Assembly (NCBI GenBank): GCA_947487765.1
Contig: CANKXO010000004.1
Location: 124,001-188,000 of the forward strand
Direction of reading: 5' to 3'
Source: an uncultured Pseudomonadales bacterium
Lineage (GTDB): Bacteria > Pseudomonadota > Gammaproteobacteria > Pseudomonadales > Cellvibrionaceae
Length of the DNA: 64,000 bases
The position numbers and the translations under genes were made by a program. The notes under the pieces were generated by a model that saw only the letters and a program-made list of their open reading frames with translations, was not told the DNA's origin and ran no database searches. The stretch's first letter is position 1, and each line of letters begins with the position of its first letter. Positions 27,913-37,943 of the stretch are shown piece after piece.

Positions 27913-30309
27913 ATGAATGATATAAAAGAGGCATTATTTGGCGTTGCTGTTCGGCGGCCCTTCTTAACCATTTTGGGGCTCGTGTTAATAGTGATGGGGG
28001 CGACGTATGGTGCTTCTAATCTCACGTTTAAATCGGATTACCGCGTGTTTTTTGGTAAAGAGAATCCCCAGTTGACTGCATTTGAAGAAATGCAAAAAAC
28101 ATTTACCAAAAATGATGGTGTCGCTTTTATATTGGCGCCAAAAGATGGTGTTGTTTTTAAAGAAGAGACGCTTCAAGCCGTTCATGAACTCACAACTGAA
28201 TCATGGCAGATTCCTTACACAAGCCGCGTTGACTCTGTTACCAATTACCAACACACAACGGCAGAAGGTGATGACCTTCTTGTAGAAGATCTAGTTCTGG
28301 AGCCAGAGCTACTTCCGAGTTTAAATTTAGAAAAATTAAAAAATGTTGCATTAAGTGAGCCGCTGTTACGAAAAAAATTAATTGCGGAAGATGCATCAGT
28401 AACCGTTGTTAATGCGACTGTCCAATTGCCTGGAATTGATCCCGTTACAGAATTGCCGGAAGTAGTTACTAAAGTGCGTGAAATTAAAGCGCAAATTAAT
28501 CAAAATTACCCTGAGTTAGATGTGTATTTATCTGGGATGATTATGATGAATAACACCTTCTCTGAAGCAGCCCTTAATGATAATGCTACCTTGCTGCCAA
28601 TTATGCTTTTCATTGTTATCCCTCTGGCAATGATTCTTTTATTGCGTACGATTAGTGGCACAGTTTCGACATTTATTATTGTTATCTTTTCTATCTTAAC
28701 GGCAATGGGCATAGCGGGTTGGATGGGTTTTTTCTTGACCGGGCCATCAGCATCTGCACCAACCGTTATACTTACCTTGGCAATAGCCGATTGTATTCAT
28801 ATTTTGACGACTATGTTGTATGAAATGCGACATGGCATGAAAAAACAAGCTGCGATATTGGAAAGTTTACGTGTTAATTTTCAACCTATCTTACTGACCA
28901 GTGTCACGACCGCTATTGGCTTTTTGAGTATGAATTTTTCTGATTCTCCGCCATTTCGTGATCTTGGCAATATAGTAGCAATGGGTGTGATGATTGCTTT
29001 TGTTCTTTCAATAACCCTCTTTCCTGCATTGTTAAGTGCATTGCCAATACGAGTGAAGCTTGAAGAAGATCGCAAAGGCGATTTCATGAACAACATTGCA
29101 AATTTTGTTATTGCTAAAAAGAAAATATTATTCCCATCATTCATTGCGATTATTATTGGCCTTACTGTTTTTGTGCCACAAAATGAGTTGAATGATAATT
29201 TTGTTAAATACTTTGATACGTCTGTGCCTTTCCGACAGTCGACTGATTTCATGGAAGAGCGTTTATCAGGTCTGATGACACAAGAGATCGAGGTTAAGAG
29301 TAAAGAGTCCAGTGGTATTAATAAACCCGAATACTTAAAAGTATTAGCTGATTTTAGTGATTGGATGCGAACACAGCCGGAAACAGAAAATGTCAGTATC
29401 TTATCGGACATTCTGCGTCGGCTTAATAAGAATATGCATGGCGATGACCCATCATATTACCGCTTACCCGAAGACAGAGAACTTTCAGCGCAATACTTGT
29501 TGCTTTACGAATTATCTTTACCGTATGGTCTTGATTTAAATAATCAAATAGATGTGGATAAAGCGGGTACACGTATTGTTGTGACCACTAAAAATATGAC
29601 CAGTGTGGAAAATATTGCATTGGAAAAACGTATTGATAATTGGTTTACTGAAAATGCCCCGCAATACGAAACTATTATCGCCAGCCCCAATCTAATGTTT
29701 GCCCATATTGGCCAGCGCAATATTCAGTCAATGTTATTAGGGACAACAATCGCTCTAATGCTGATTTCCTTGCTGCTCGGTATTGCTTTGCGTTCTATTA
29801 AGTTTGGCTTTATCAGTTTAGTGCCTAATTTGATCCCAGCGGCAATGGGTTTTGGCCTCTGGTTCTTTATTGATGGGCAGGTGGGTTTAGGTTTGTCCGT
29901 CGTCACGGGCATGACCTTGGGTATTGTCGTAGACGACACAGTACATTTCCTTAGCAAATACTTACGTGCTCGCCGTGTAAAAAATAAAAATACGGAAGAA
30001 GCTGTTCGCTATGCCTTTGCCAGTGTTGGTCGAGCATTATGGATTACGACAATAGTATTGATTGCAGGCTTTATGGTATTGGCTCAGTCTAGCTTTAAAC
30101 TGAATGCCGATATGGGTTTGCTAACGGCACTGACAATAGGTATTGCTTTAATTGTTGATTTTCTATTTTTACCACCATTGCTTATGTTGATTGATAAAAA
30201 CAAGCAAACTGATATTGAACCGAGTGCTAGCGAGGCAGAAAACAAACCTGCTAGTTCAACAACTAATACGACTGTTACTACCGGAGATAGTGATTATGTT
30301 GCCAGTTAA
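27913..30309 (+). CDS. RND/MMPL-family exporter
   Basis: Inner-membrane transporter of 798 residues with twelve predicted membrane helices: one near 18-35, five near 225-380, one near 400-420 and five near 615-765. Two large periplasmic loops lie between. Conserved Asp-containing helices read TLAIADCIHILTTMLYEM and LGIVVDDTVHFLSKYL. The family exports lipids or hydrophobic compounds using the proton gradient. AGAGAGG precedes the ATG. The next two genes encode an exported LolA-like protein and an outer-membrane barrel, suggesting a trans-envelope route. Confidence 0.92.
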   Translation: MNDIKEALFGVAVRRPFLTILGLVLIVMGATYGASNLTFKSDYRVFFGKENPQLTAFEEMQKTFTKNDGVAFILAPKDGVVFKEETLQAVHELTTESWQIPYTSRVDSVTNYQHTTAEGDDLLVEDLVLEPELLPSLNLEKLKNVALSEPLLRKKLIAEDASVTVVNATVQLPGIDPVTELPEVVTKVREIKAQINQNYPELDVYLSGMIMMNNTFSEAALNDNATLLPIMLFIVIPLAMILLLRTISGTVSTFIIVIFSILTAMGIAGWMGFFLTGPSASAPTVILTLAIADCIHILTTMLYEMRHGMKKQAAILESLRVNFQPILLTSVTTAIGFLSMNFSDSPPFRDLGNIVAMGVMIAFVLSITLFPALLSALPIRVKLEEDRKGDFMNNIANFVIAKKKILFPSFIAIIIGLTVFVPQNELNDNFVKYFDTSVPFRQSTDFMEERLSGLMTQEIEVKSKESSGINKPEYLKVLADFSDWMRTQPETENVSILSDILRRLNKNMHGDDPSYYRLPEDRELSAQYLLLYELSLPYGLDLNNQIDVDKAGTRIVVTTKNMTSVENIALEKRIDNWFTENAPQYETIIASPNLMFAHIGQRNIQSMLLGTTIALMLISLLLGIALRSIKFGFISLVPNLIPAAMGFGLWFFIDGQVGLGLSVVTGMTLGIVVDDTVHFLSKYLRARRVKNKNTEEAVRYAFASVGRALWITTIVLIAGFMVLAQSSFKLNADMGLLTALTIGIALIVDFLFLPPLLMLIDKNKQTDIEPSASEAENKPASSTTNTTVTTGDSDYVAS

Positions 30310-31114
30310 TTTTAAATCAGCCTCTACAGCGATAGGTTTAGCTGTCTGTGCATTAGTTAGTACTAATAGCTTTGCTCAGTCAGGTGAAAACCTGACGCCT
30401 GAGAAAAAGGGCTTAGAGATTGCTGAAAAAGTTAAAGCCAGAGATTTAGGTTGGGGCGATAGCCAGACAACACTAAAAATGGTTTTACGTAATGCCGCGG
30501 GTCAAGAGAGTACTCGTAAAATTCGCACTAAAACATTAGAAGTGCAAAATGATGGTGATAAAGGCTTAAATATTTTTGATCATCCTCGCGATGTGAAAGG
30601 AACAGCCTTTCTAAGTTTTTCTCATCCTGTCGGTGCAGATGATCAATGGTTGTACTTACCAGCATTAAAGCGGGTAAAACGTATTGCGTCACGCAATAAA
30701 TCTGGGCCATTTATGGGCTCTGAATTTGCCTATGAAGACCTGGCATCGTTTGAAGTTGAAAAGTACACATATAAATTTTTGCGTGAAGAGCCTTGTGCTG
30801 CGGGCACATGCTTTGTGATTGAGCAATATCCAGTTGACAAATACTCTGGTTATACACGTTTGGTCAATTGGATTGATAAGGAAGAATACCGTAGCTGGAA
30901 AACCGAATTTTATGACCGTAGGAATAGCTTACTTAAAACATTAACGGTTGGTGACTTTAGACAGTACCTTGATAAATACTGGCGCGCTACGGATATGAAT
31001 ATGGTTAATCACCAAACCAAAAAAACGACCGACTTGGTTTGGGATGAATATCAGTTTAAAACAGGCTTAACGGATGCTGATTTTAATAAAAATACCTTAA
31101 AGCGAGCTAAGTAA
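30296..31114 (+). CDS. Outer membrane lipoprotein-sorting (LolA-like) periplasmic protein
   Basis: About 272 residues from the ATG at 30296, which overlaps the RND stop; a longer frame from 30191 lies inside the RND gene and is unlikely. The signal peptide is about 1-27 (ending NSFAQ). The mature part carries MVLRNAAGQESTRKIR, DQWLYLPALKRVKRIAS, and FMGSEFAYEDLASFEVEKY, hallmarks of the LolA-fold family often encoded beside RND exporters. It probably shuttles the exporter's hydrophobic substrate through the periplasm. GGAGA lies just upstream. Confidence 0.88.
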   Translation: MLPVNFKSASTAIGLAVCALVSTNSFAQSGENLTPEKKGLEIAEKVKARDLGWGDSQTTLKMVLRNAAGQESTRKIRTKTLEVQNDGDKGLNIFDHPRDVKGTAFLSFSHPVGADDQWLYLPALKRVKRIASRNKSGPFMGSEFAYEDLASFEVEKYTYKFLREEPCAAGTCFVIEQYPVDKYSGYTRLVNWIDKEEYRSWKTEFYDRRNSLLKTLTVGDFRQYLDKYWRATDMNMVNHQTKKTTDLVWDEYQFKTGLTDADFNKNTLKRAK

Positions 31115-31196
31115 CGTTCGCTAGGGTATGTAACCATTTGATTTCATTATTTTTGAGCTTCAATATTATTTATTGTCGTTAAGGGCGCTAGGTAAC

Positions 31197-32408
31197 ATGG
31201 CCAAATTGTTTACATTGGAAAGGACAGTATTGTCGTTGGCTTTATGCCTTCCCTTTACAAACATAAACGCTAAAGTGGAATTTGAGCTAGCAGGTAAGGC
31301 TGAAATAGAAGTCACCGCTTATGCTGATGAAGGCCAATTTCCAAATCAAGATTACCGTACGAATTTATCGATTGCTGCTGAACCAGAGTTTTATTGGGAA
31401 TGGAATAACGGCGATGATAGTTTTACGTTTAGGCCGTTTGCCCGCGGTGACGAAAATGATGAAGAACGTAGTCACGGTGATATTCGAGAATTCTCATGGA
31501 CTCATGTTAACGGTAACTGGGAATTTCATACTGGTGTTCGTAAAGTTTTCTGGGGTGTTACGGAATTTAATCACTTAGTTGATATTATTAATCAGACTGA
31601 TAGTGTCGACTCTTTCGACGGTGAAGAAAAGCTCGGTCAGCCAATGATTAATATCTCTCGAGTCACTGATTGGGGGATTTTTGATACCTTTGTTCTCGTT
31701 GGTTTTCGTGAAAGAACTTTTGCAGGAGAAGACGGTAGGCTTCGTGGTAGCTTGATTGTTGATACTGATCGAGCAAACTATGAGTCCGATGATGAAGAAA
31801 AGCACATAGATTATGCTTTTCGCTGGAGTCATTCAGTCAGCTTTTTCGATTTAGGCGTGTACTGGTTTGATGGTACGGATCGAGAACCTCTTTTTCAGCC
31901 TCGTATAGTGGGCGGTACAACAGTATTAACACCGTTTTATCAACAAATTTCTCAAGCGGGCGTTGATGTTCAGGCAACGATAGATAGTTGGTTATGGAAG
32001 CTGGAAGCCATATATCAGGATAGTGACAACGATGAGTTTTTAGCATCACAATTCGGTTTTGAATATACCTTCTATGGCATAAACCAAACGGCCGCTGATA
32101 TTGGGTTGTTGTTAGAATATGGTTGGGATGAGAGAGATGAAAGTTCAACTCGTATTGCACAGAATGATATCTATTTAGGGGCTCGGCTTACACTAAACGA
32201 TAGCAATGACACTGCATTGTTAATCGGTATGAGTTACGACGCTGATTATCATACAAGAAGTTTGTTAATTGAAGCATCCAGGCGCTTAAGCGATCATTGG
32301 ACTGTCGCATTAGAGGGTTTAGTTTTTAAAGCCAGTAACACTGATGATGCCGCTGCTGTGCTTGACGAAGATGATCGTTTGCAATTAAAACTGGAGCGAT
32401 ATTTTTAA
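31197..32408 (+). CDS. Outer-membrane beta-barrel protein (DUF1302-like)
   Basis: About 403 residues from the ATG at 31197, with a signal peptide (about 1-25, ending NINA). Alternating aromatic/hydrophobic strands run throughout, and the C-terminus ends in a Phe (LQLKLERYF), the outer-membrane barrel signature. AGGTAAC precedes the ATG. Genes for such barrels commonly sit with RND and LolA-like genes and may give the route through the outer membrane. Family assignment to DUF1302-like proteins is tentative. Confidence 0.75.
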   Translation: MAKLFTLERTVLSLALCLPFTNINAKVEFELAGKAEIEVTAYADEGQFPNQDYRTNLSIAAEPEFYWEWNNGDDSFTFRPFARGDENDEERSHGDIREFSWTHVNGNWEFHTGVRKVFWGVTEFNHLVDIINQTDSVDSFDGEEKLGQPMINISRVTDWGIFDTFVLVGFRERTFAGEDGRLRGSLIVDTDRANYESDDEEKHIDYAFRWSHSVSFFDLGVYWFDGTDREPLFQPRIVGGTTVLTPFYQQISQAGVDVQATIDSWLWKLEAIYQDSDNDEFLASQFGFEYTFYGINQTAADIGLLLEYGWDERDESSTRIAQNDIYLGARLTLNDSNDTALLIGMSYDADYHTRSLLIEASRRLSDHWTVALEGLVFKASNTDDAAAVLDEDDRLQLKLERYF

Positions 32409-32460
32409 TTTTTTTTGCGTGTGTAATTTTATTTTTCGGTATTAATAAAAGGAAGTATGT

Positions 32461-32970
32461 ATGATCCATTTAGTGTGTGGTCCAATAGGAGCGGGTAAAA
32501 CCACGTACGCTATGGGCCTGGCAGAGGAGACCAATTCAATTCGGTTTTCTGAAGATGAATGGCTAGCTAGATTATTTGTGCCTGATGCACCAGAAGAGCT
32601 GCTGGAACAACCAATGCAAGTCGTTGGTGAATGGGCAACAGAAAAATACCTGCGTTGTCGCAGTCAGATATGGTCGGTTTGCAAACAATTGCTTTCAAAT
32701 AATATCAGCATCATATTAGATGGCGCTGCGGCAAATCAAAGTCAGAGAGATGTGATACGTAAAAAAGCAATAGATAATAATGTTGAGTTTCAATTGCATT
32801 ATATAACGGCCCCAACCGATGTAAGGCATAAGCGAGTATTTGAACGTAACCAAGATCAAGGCCGTACTTACTCTCTTGAGGTTACTCTCGCAATGTTTGA
32901 GCATACTGAAAAATTCTTTGAACCACCTGTCGGTTTAGAACTAGACGGTACTATTGTTGTGCAAACGTAA
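32461..32970 (+). CDS. P-loop kinase-like ATPase
   Basis: Protein of 169 residues with Walker A VCGPIGAGKTTYAMGL at the very N-terminus and an Asp in ISIILDGAAANQSQRD as a Walker-B-like strand. An Arg-rich lid follows (HKRVFERNQDQG). It resembles zeta-toxin/shikimate-kinase-type small kinases, but no antitoxin-like partner is adjacent. AAGGAAG precedes the ATG. It is followed four bases later by a DUF4442 gene frame, so the two may be co-transcribed. Confidence 0.82.
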   Translation: MIHLVCGPIGAGKTTYAMGLAEETNSIRFSEDEWLARLFVPDAPEELLEQPMQVVGEWATEKYLRCRSQIWSVCKQLLSNNISIILDGAAANQSQRDVIRKKAIDNNVEFQLHYITAPTDVRHKRVFERNQDQGRTYSLEVTLAMFEHTEKFFEPPVGLELDGTIVVQT

Positions 32971-32988
32971 TGTGTGGTTAATAAATTG

Positions 32989-33492
32989 ATGGATATTGCT
33001 AAAAAACTTATTAATGCCATTCCTTCTCCTCAACGTTATACCTTAATGTTGAAAGCTTTTGGCTTTTTTAAGGTGCCATTGATATTTTTCATTCGGCCGC
33101 AGGTTATCTGTTTGGACGATGAGAAATGTATTATTAAAGTGCCTTTTAAGCGTAGAGTTAAAAACCACTTAGGCTCTGTTTATTTCGGTGGGTTGGCGAT
33201 AGCTGCAGAATGTGCAGGTGGTATAGCAGTGATGAAAGAGATTAATGATAGCGGGCAAAAAATTTCTCTAGTATTTAAAGATTTCCATGCAGAATTTCTA
33301 AAGCGTGTCGAAGGTGATGCTTATTTTGCATGTAATGATATGGACGAGATTAAGGCTTTTGTTAAAGAGGTTTCCATATCTAATGAGCGAAAACAATTAC
33401 CCTTCAAGGTGATTGCCACATGCCCGTCAAAATTTGGCAATGAGCCAATGGCAGAATTTACCGTCACTGTGTCCTTGAAAAGAAGAGTGTAA
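32989..33492 (+). CDS. DUF4442 hotdog-fold protein, thioesterase-like
   Basis: About 167 residues from the ATG at 32989; a GTG at 32974 is an alternative start. The pattern KNHLGSVYFGGLAIAAECAGG is the hotdog helix region of DUF4442/PaaI-like acyl-thioester proteins, with LVFKDFHAEFLKRVEGD as the following strand. It probably acts on acyl-CoA-type substrates, though catalysis is not shown for most DUF4442 members. It ends 10 bases before the algR stop in convergent orientation. Confidence 0.75.
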   Translation: MDIAKKLINAIPSPQRYTLMLKAFGFFKVPLIFFIRPQVICLDDEKCIIKVPFKRRVKNHLGSVYFGGLAIAAECAGGIAVMKEINDSGQKISLVFKDFHAEFLKRVEGDAYFACNDMDEIKAFVKEVSISNERKQLPFKVIATCPSKFGNEPMAEFTVTVSLKRRV

Positions 33493-33502
33493 ATAGACTT
33501 AG

Positions 33503-34231
33503 CTAAAGTGTTTTTAATAAACTTTTTATTTTACTTGAATAGCGTCGACTGACGATTGGTTTATCCTCTATGTCAGCAAGGCGTACATGATAGTGACCTT
33601 GTTGGTCGCGGTCTAAACCTTGAATATGTTGTACCGATATTAATGAGTTGCGGTGTACCCGAACAAAGTTTTTAGAAAACTCTTCCTCTAAATCTTTTAA
33701 TGTTTCATCAATGAGTACCCTGCCGTGGGTACTGACTACCATGACATATTTCTGGTCTGCCATAAAGTAGCGAATATCCTCTAAAGAAATAAGCTCGACA
33801 CCACGATGGCCTTTAGACGCAATATGCTCTCGTTGCTTGGGTGCATCTTCAGTATCCAGTGATTCCAGCTGCAGCTTATTTAAGGTCTTGGCTTTCTCCA
33901 GAACTTTTTCAAGCTGTGCCTGCTGAACAGGTTTCAGGAGATAACCTGTCGCTAATGTCTCAAAAGCATCTAAAGCATATTGATCATAGGCAGTTGTAAA
34001 TACAATGGCAGGCGGAGCATCTAGAGCCGATATTTTTTTTGCTAGCTGGAGCCCATTCTCACCTGGCATTTCGATATCAAGTAGTAAAATAGAAGGGTCA
34101 TGATCAGCAATCGCTTGTAGAGCCTGTTCGCTATTCGCAGCTTCTGCAACAACATTATAATTGAGCTCGGTCACCATTTTTTGCAAACGTTGGCGAGCCA
34201 AAGGTTCATCATCAACAATCACTATATCCAT
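33503..34231 (-). CDS. algR: LytTR response regulator AlgR
   Basis: Protein of 242 residues. The receiver domain has IVDDEPLARQRL and the phosphoacceptor Asp in ILLLDIEMPGENG. The LytTR DNA-binding domain is at the C-terminus (EDIRYFMADQKYVMVV, then VRVHRNSLISVQHIQGL). It is paired with the adjacent AlgZ/FimS-type kinase upstream, six bases away. In Pseudomonas AlgR controls alginate, type IV pili and virulence genes; the regulon here is not known. Confidence 0.92.
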   Translation of the reverse strand: MDIVIVDDEPLARQRLQKMVTELNYNVVAEAANSEQALQAIADHDPSILLLDIEMPGENGLQLAKKISALDAPPAIVFTTAYDQYALDAFETLATGYLLKPVQQAQLEKVLEKAKTLNKLQLESLDTEDAPKQREHIASKGHRGVELISLEDIRYFMADQKYVMVVSTHGRVLIDETLKDLEEEFSKNFVRVHRNSLISVQHIQGLDRDQQGHYHVRLADIEDKPIVSRRYSSKIKSLLKTL

Positions 34232-34237
34232 AATTTT

Positions 34238-35275
34238 CTAATCGGTTTTCACGGGTAAAGGTAATTTAATGTTAACGGAATATGTATTATTCAGGTTGTT
34301 CTCTGTTGCCTCTAAACTCGCCTGTTCACCATAGTGTAGTTCTAAACGGTGAATAATGTTATTTAACGCAAGTTGATGTCCTTGATGGGTGCTGTCCGTT
34401 GTACTCGAGGTATCTGGGACAGGGTTATCAATTTGAATAAGCAGGTAGTCTGAAAATACGCTTATCGAAAATGTAATTTTACCGCCATTGGTTAGTTGCT
34501 GTACCCCATGACCAATGGCATTTTCTAATAAAGGTTGAAGAAAGAGAGAAGGCACCAATATTTTTGGTAACGGTTCTTTATAATGCCACTCCATCGTGAG
34601 CCTATCATCTAAGCGCATTTGCTCAATAGCGATATAACGATGGCACAGATCGATTTCGTCTGATAAAGGAACCAGTCCGGGGGTTTGTAAACTGGAGCGA
34701 AATAAATCGCTTAGGTCTTCTACTGTCTTTTCAGCGGCTTTGGGGTTGATCGCAATTAAACTGGCAATAGTATTCATGCTATTAAATAAGAAATGTGGGC
34801 GAATTCTTGCCTGCAACGACTGGATGCGCGCGTGTAATTCAGCTTGTTGCTGGTTGCTCAATTGCTGTTGAAGATAAAGGTAGCGCAATAAAATGCCAGA
34901 AAAAATAGCCGCAATTAACACTGCTTTAACCCATTGTTCGGTGTTAAATGATGTTGGTACCAATAATTGAGCAAGCCACAAGACTAACCCTGCAATAAAG
35001 AGGCAAATGCCATAAGCAAGGCAGCCACTAGGTATCGGTTTTAAGCGATTGAGCAGATGTCTAATTTGGCAAAGTACTAAGGCACAACATAAAACAATCC
35101 ATTGGATGACCATGGATACAGAACCCAAATGGGCCCAGGAAAAGTGGCTTGATGAATCCGCCAGCATCAATACAACGGCTAAGAGTTCACCGACTAGCAC
35201 CAGCCATAAAATGGCAGAGGGCTGGCATAAATAAGGCAGCAACGGCAACGGTTGATCTGGGTTATTGTTGGTCAT
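34238..35275 (-). CDS. algZ: AlgZ/FimS-type membrane histidine kinase
   Basis: Protein of 345 residues with four N-terminal membrane helices (about 17-130). The LytS/His_kinase block RPHFLFNSMNTIASLIA contains the conserved His. A GHKL-type ATPase domain follows with PSLFLQPLLENAIGHGVQQ and GGKITFSI. It is encoded immediately ahead of algR and divergent from argH, the same arrangement as in Pseudomonas. The 227-base gap to argH should hold both promoters. Confidence 0.9.
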   Translation of the reverse strand: MTNNNPDQPLPLLPYLCQPSAILWLVLVGELLAVVLMLADSSSHFSWAHLGSVSMVIQWIVLCCALVLCQIRHLLNRLKPIPSGCLAYGICLFIAGLVLWLAQLLVPTSFNTEQWVKAVLIAAIFSGILLRYLYLQQQLSNQQQAELHARIQSLQARIRPHFLFNSMNTIASLIAINPKAAEKTVEDLSDLFRSSLQTPGLVPLSDEIDLCHRYIAIEQMRLDDRLTMEWHYKEPLPKILVPSLFLQPLLENAIGHGVQQLTNGGKITFSISVFSDYLLIQIDNPVPDTSSTTDSTHQGHQLALNNIIHRLELHYGEQASLEATENNLNNTYSVNIKLPLPVKTD

Positions 35276-35502
35276 TCAAAGGTCTTTATTATCGTCTGAT
35301 CTGCCTATTTACTGAATTGCTCATTAATAAGCGGGTTTCTCAATAGTTTAGCATAGGGTTTATTGGCGATCTGTTGAGCGGTTCTCGCTGATATAGGTGG
35401 CTGATATAAATAGACATATCGCGACAGTTTTTACCCATAGAGTTGTATCAGCTATAATGCCGCACACTTTTCTGTACAGTATTTTCTTCAACGAGCATTT
35501 CA

Positions 35503-36945
35503 ATGAGTCAAGATTCTTCCGATCCGAAAAATAGCGCCCCACAAAATGAGGCTTCCTCTAGTACATCTAAAGCATGGGGTGGTCGTTTTTCAGAAGCCAC
35601 CGATGCCTTTGTCCAACGCTTTACCGCATCTGTTGATTTTGATCAGCGTATGTACCTCCAGGATATAGAAGGTTCCATCGCTCATGCGACCATGTTAGCC
35701 AAAGTCGGTGTATTGTCTGACGACGAAAAACAGCAAATTTACGCAGGCCTCGAAACTGTGCGACAAGATATCGAGTCTGGCAAATTCGCATGGTCAGTTG
35801 AATTAGAAGATGTTCATATGAACATCGAGAGCGCTTTAACCGAAAAAATTGGGATTACAGGTAAAAAGCTGCATACTGGCCGCTCCCGAAATGATCAGGT
35901 GGCTACTGATATCCGCCTTTATGTACGTGATGCCATCGATAGTATCGGTAAAGAGCTAACGCGTTTGCAGGAAGGTCTGTTATCGGTCGCAGAACGTGAA
36001 GCCAGCACCATCATGCCAGGATTTACTCATTTGCAAACAGCGCAACCGGTGACTTTTGGTCATCACTTAATGGCGTGGTTTGAAATGCTAAGCCGTGATT
36101 ACGACCGTTTTATGGATTGTCGCAAGCGCTTAAATCAATCACCACTAGGTGCGGCTGCACTGGCAGGAACAACCTATCCGATTGATCGTCACTACACCGC
36201 TGAGTTACTGGGTTTTGATCAGCCAACAGCAAATTCGCTGGATTCTGTCAGTGACCGTGATTTTGCGATTGAGTTTTGCGCAGCTGCCAGTACCTTGTTG
36301 ATGCATCTTTCTCGTGCCAGTGAAGAATTAATTCTATGGACCTCAGCGCAATTTGATTTTATTGATCTGCCTGATCGTTTTTGCACGGGTTCATCAATCA
36401 TGCCACAAAAGAAAAACCCGGATGTCCCTGAACTTGTTCGCGGTAAAACCGGACGAGTCTATGGCGACTTGTTCAGTTTGTTAACCTTAATGAAGTCTCA
36501 GCCTTTAGCGTACAACAAAGATAACCAGGAAGATAAAGAGCCATTGTTTGATACCATCGATACAGTGACTGATTGTCTGCGTGCATTTGCGGATATGGTT
36601 CCCGCTATTACCGCTAAAAAAGACAGCATGTACGATGCAGCAAAAAGAGGGTTTTCAACGGCAACAGACTTGGCTGATTATCTCGTGCGTAAAGGTATTC
36701 CTTTCCGTGACTCTCATGAGATTGTTGGTAAGTCTGTAGCCTATGGCATTGAACAGAAAAAAGATTTATCAGAGATGTCGTTGGAAGAGTTGCAGCAATT
36801 TTCAGACACCATTCAACAAGATGTATTCGACGTGTTAACACTTGAAGGGTCAGTTGCAGCGAGAAACCATATTGGCGGCACAGCGCCAGAACAAGTTAAG
36901 AAAGCTGTAGCGACCGCTAAGCAAGTATTAGCGTCAAGAGATTAA
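35503..36945 (+). CDS. argH: Argininosuccinate lyase ArgH
   Basis: Splits argininosuccinate into arginine and fumarate, the last step of arginine synthesis. The 480 residues include [38 protein letters not shown], and the fumarase-superfamily signature [12 protein letters not shown]. About 15 Ser/Asn-rich residues precede the usual start, so a start slightly downstream cannot be excluded, but no better Met is near. Confidence 0.97.
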   Translation: MSQDSSDPKNSAPQNEASSSTSKAWGGRFSEATDAFVQRFTASVDFDQRMYLQDIEGSIAHATMLAKVGVLSDDEKQQIYAGLETVRQDIESGKFAWSVELEDVHMNIESALTEKIGITGKKLHTGRSRNDQVATDIRLYVRDAIDSIGKELTRLQEGLLSVAEREASTIMPGFTHLQTAQPVTFGHHLMAWFEMLSRDYDRFMDCRKRLNQSPLGAAALAGTTYPIDRHYTAELLGFDQPTANSLDSVSDRDFAIEFCAAASTLLMHLSRASEELILWTSAQFDFIDLPDRFCTGSSIMPQKKNPDVPELVRGKTGRVYGDLFSLLTLMKSQPLAYNKDNQEDKEPLFDTIDTVTDCLRAFADMVPAITAKKDSMYDAAKRGFSTATDLADYLVRKGIPFRDSHEIVGKSVAYGIEQKKDLSEMSLEELQQFSDTIQQDVFDVLTLEGSVAARNHIGGTAPEQVKKAVATAKQVLASRD

Positions 36946-36973
36946 TTTTTCTGAGCAATAAATTCTTATAGTA

Positions 36974-37003
36974 GGTAGAAAGAGTGGCTATGCTCTTTCT
37001 ACC
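36974..37003. terminator. Bidirectional hairpin between argH and the PNPOx-like gene
   Basis: GGTAGAAAGAG (36974-36984) and CTCTTTCTACC (36993-37003) form a perfect 11-bp stem with an 8-base loop between two converging genes. It overlaps the last codons of the minus-strand gene. No strong T-run follows. Confidence 0.6.
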
Positions 37004-37487
37004 ATAAGTGCTCCATCATCTTCGGATACTTAACCGGCTTAAACGATGTGAGTTCTATTTCGCGAACAGTCTCCAGGCCTTGCCATAATAGTTTATTGCC
37101 TTTAAAGCGTCGTGATGATTTAATTTTATTTTTATATTGTTCTATTTCTTCTGGTAAGGCTTTTCTTCGTTTTCCCATTTTTCCATAGAGTCTCACGCCA
37201 GGTGCAGATACAAATCTACCCTTGTACAACGATTTAAACCAATACGAGAAACCGCTATTGGCAACCATTAGGCAAACATTGTTATTGTTTTTAATGTTTT
37301 GGGGAATAGTTTTTGTGTATTCTTCAAAGTAGTATGCAGTTTGATTGTCTTTTAAAAAAATAAAGCCAATAGGTGTAATATGTGGCCTCCCTTCGGTATC
37401 GACAGTGGCAACAGAGCAATACTTTGACGAAGCAAGACAGGTTTTGAATGTCTTTTTTATTTCTGGCCAGTGTTCTTTTAAATCCAT
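36999..37487 (-). CDS. Pyridoxamine 5'-phosphate oxidase-family protein
   Basis: Protein of 162 residues with the split-barrel flavin-binding fold: CSVATVDTEGRPHITPIGF at the start, then TAYYFEEYTKTIPQNI and VCLMVAN. Members bind FMN, F420 or haem and reduce varied substrates, so activity is open. Its start overlaps the stop of the upstream membrane-protein gene by one base (TAATG), indicating coupling. Confidence 0.82.
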   Translation of the reverse strand: MDLKEHWPEIKKTFKTCLASSKYCSVATVDTEGRPHITPIGFIFLKDNQTAYYFEEYTKTIPQNIKNNNNVCLMVANSGFSYWFKSLYKGRFVSAPGVRLYGKMGKRRKALPEEIEQYKNKIKSSRRFKGNKLLWQGLETVREIELTSFKPVKYPKMMEHLW

Positions 37488-37912
37488 TATTGATTCCTTT
37501 TACCCTTAAGAATGTTGCGGTTAAGCCAAATAGGTATTAAAAGGCTAATTGCAACAACACTGTTTAAAATCAATGCTGCTTGAACACCGTGCATTAAAGA
37601 ATAACTCGTATCACCGATGTACCAGACCAACACTGCGGCAAATAAACCTAACCATTTTTCTTTGGTAGGCTCGGCATAAAAACTATTTTCCAGTACAAGT
37701 AATAGTATTCCCCAACTGGCAACAGTAGGGCCGAAGAGTGAGATGATATAAGCGGCTTGAGTATGAGCTGTCTCTGACAATTCTATCCCAGAAAATATTT
37801 CTTCGACTAATAAATTTCCTATAAAATCTATCTTTCCAAGAAATGGTAGTGCAATGCCTAAAATGATGTGGGCAATGGCTATAATTTGTATTATGCGATG
37901 GTTTGTCGACAT
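37487..37912 (-). CDS. Small integral membrane protein, unrecognised
   Basis: About 141 residues from the ATG at 37912; an upstream frame to 37978 overlaps the CPBP gene and is unlikely. Four hydrophobic segments are visible (IIQIIAIAHIILGIALPF, AAYIISLFGPTVASWGILL, WLGLFAAVLVWYIGD, ALILNSVVAISLLIPIWL). No family recognised. It sits between the CPBP protease and PNPOx-like genes on one strand and appears co-transcribed with both. Confidence 0.68.
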   Translation of the reverse strand: MSTNHRIIQIIAIAHIILGIALPFLGKIDFIGNLLVEEIFSGIELSETAHTQAAYIISLFGPTVASWGILLLVLENSFYAEPTKEKWLGLFAAVLVWYIGDTSYSLMHGVQAALILNSVVAISLLIPIWLNRNILKGKRNQ

Positions 37913-37943
37913 CTGATGATCAAAACTCTGTCTATAAATAAGG

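Noticed and set aside
28881-29411. 176-codon minus-strand ORF antisense to the RND gene
   Set aside because: The sense frame is a clear transporter; the antisense protein is Ser/Thr/Ile-rich with no motif.
31837-32160. 107-codon minus-strand ORF within the beta-barrel gene
   Set aside because: Shadow frame; the plus strand has a signal peptide and a C-terminal Phe barrel signature.
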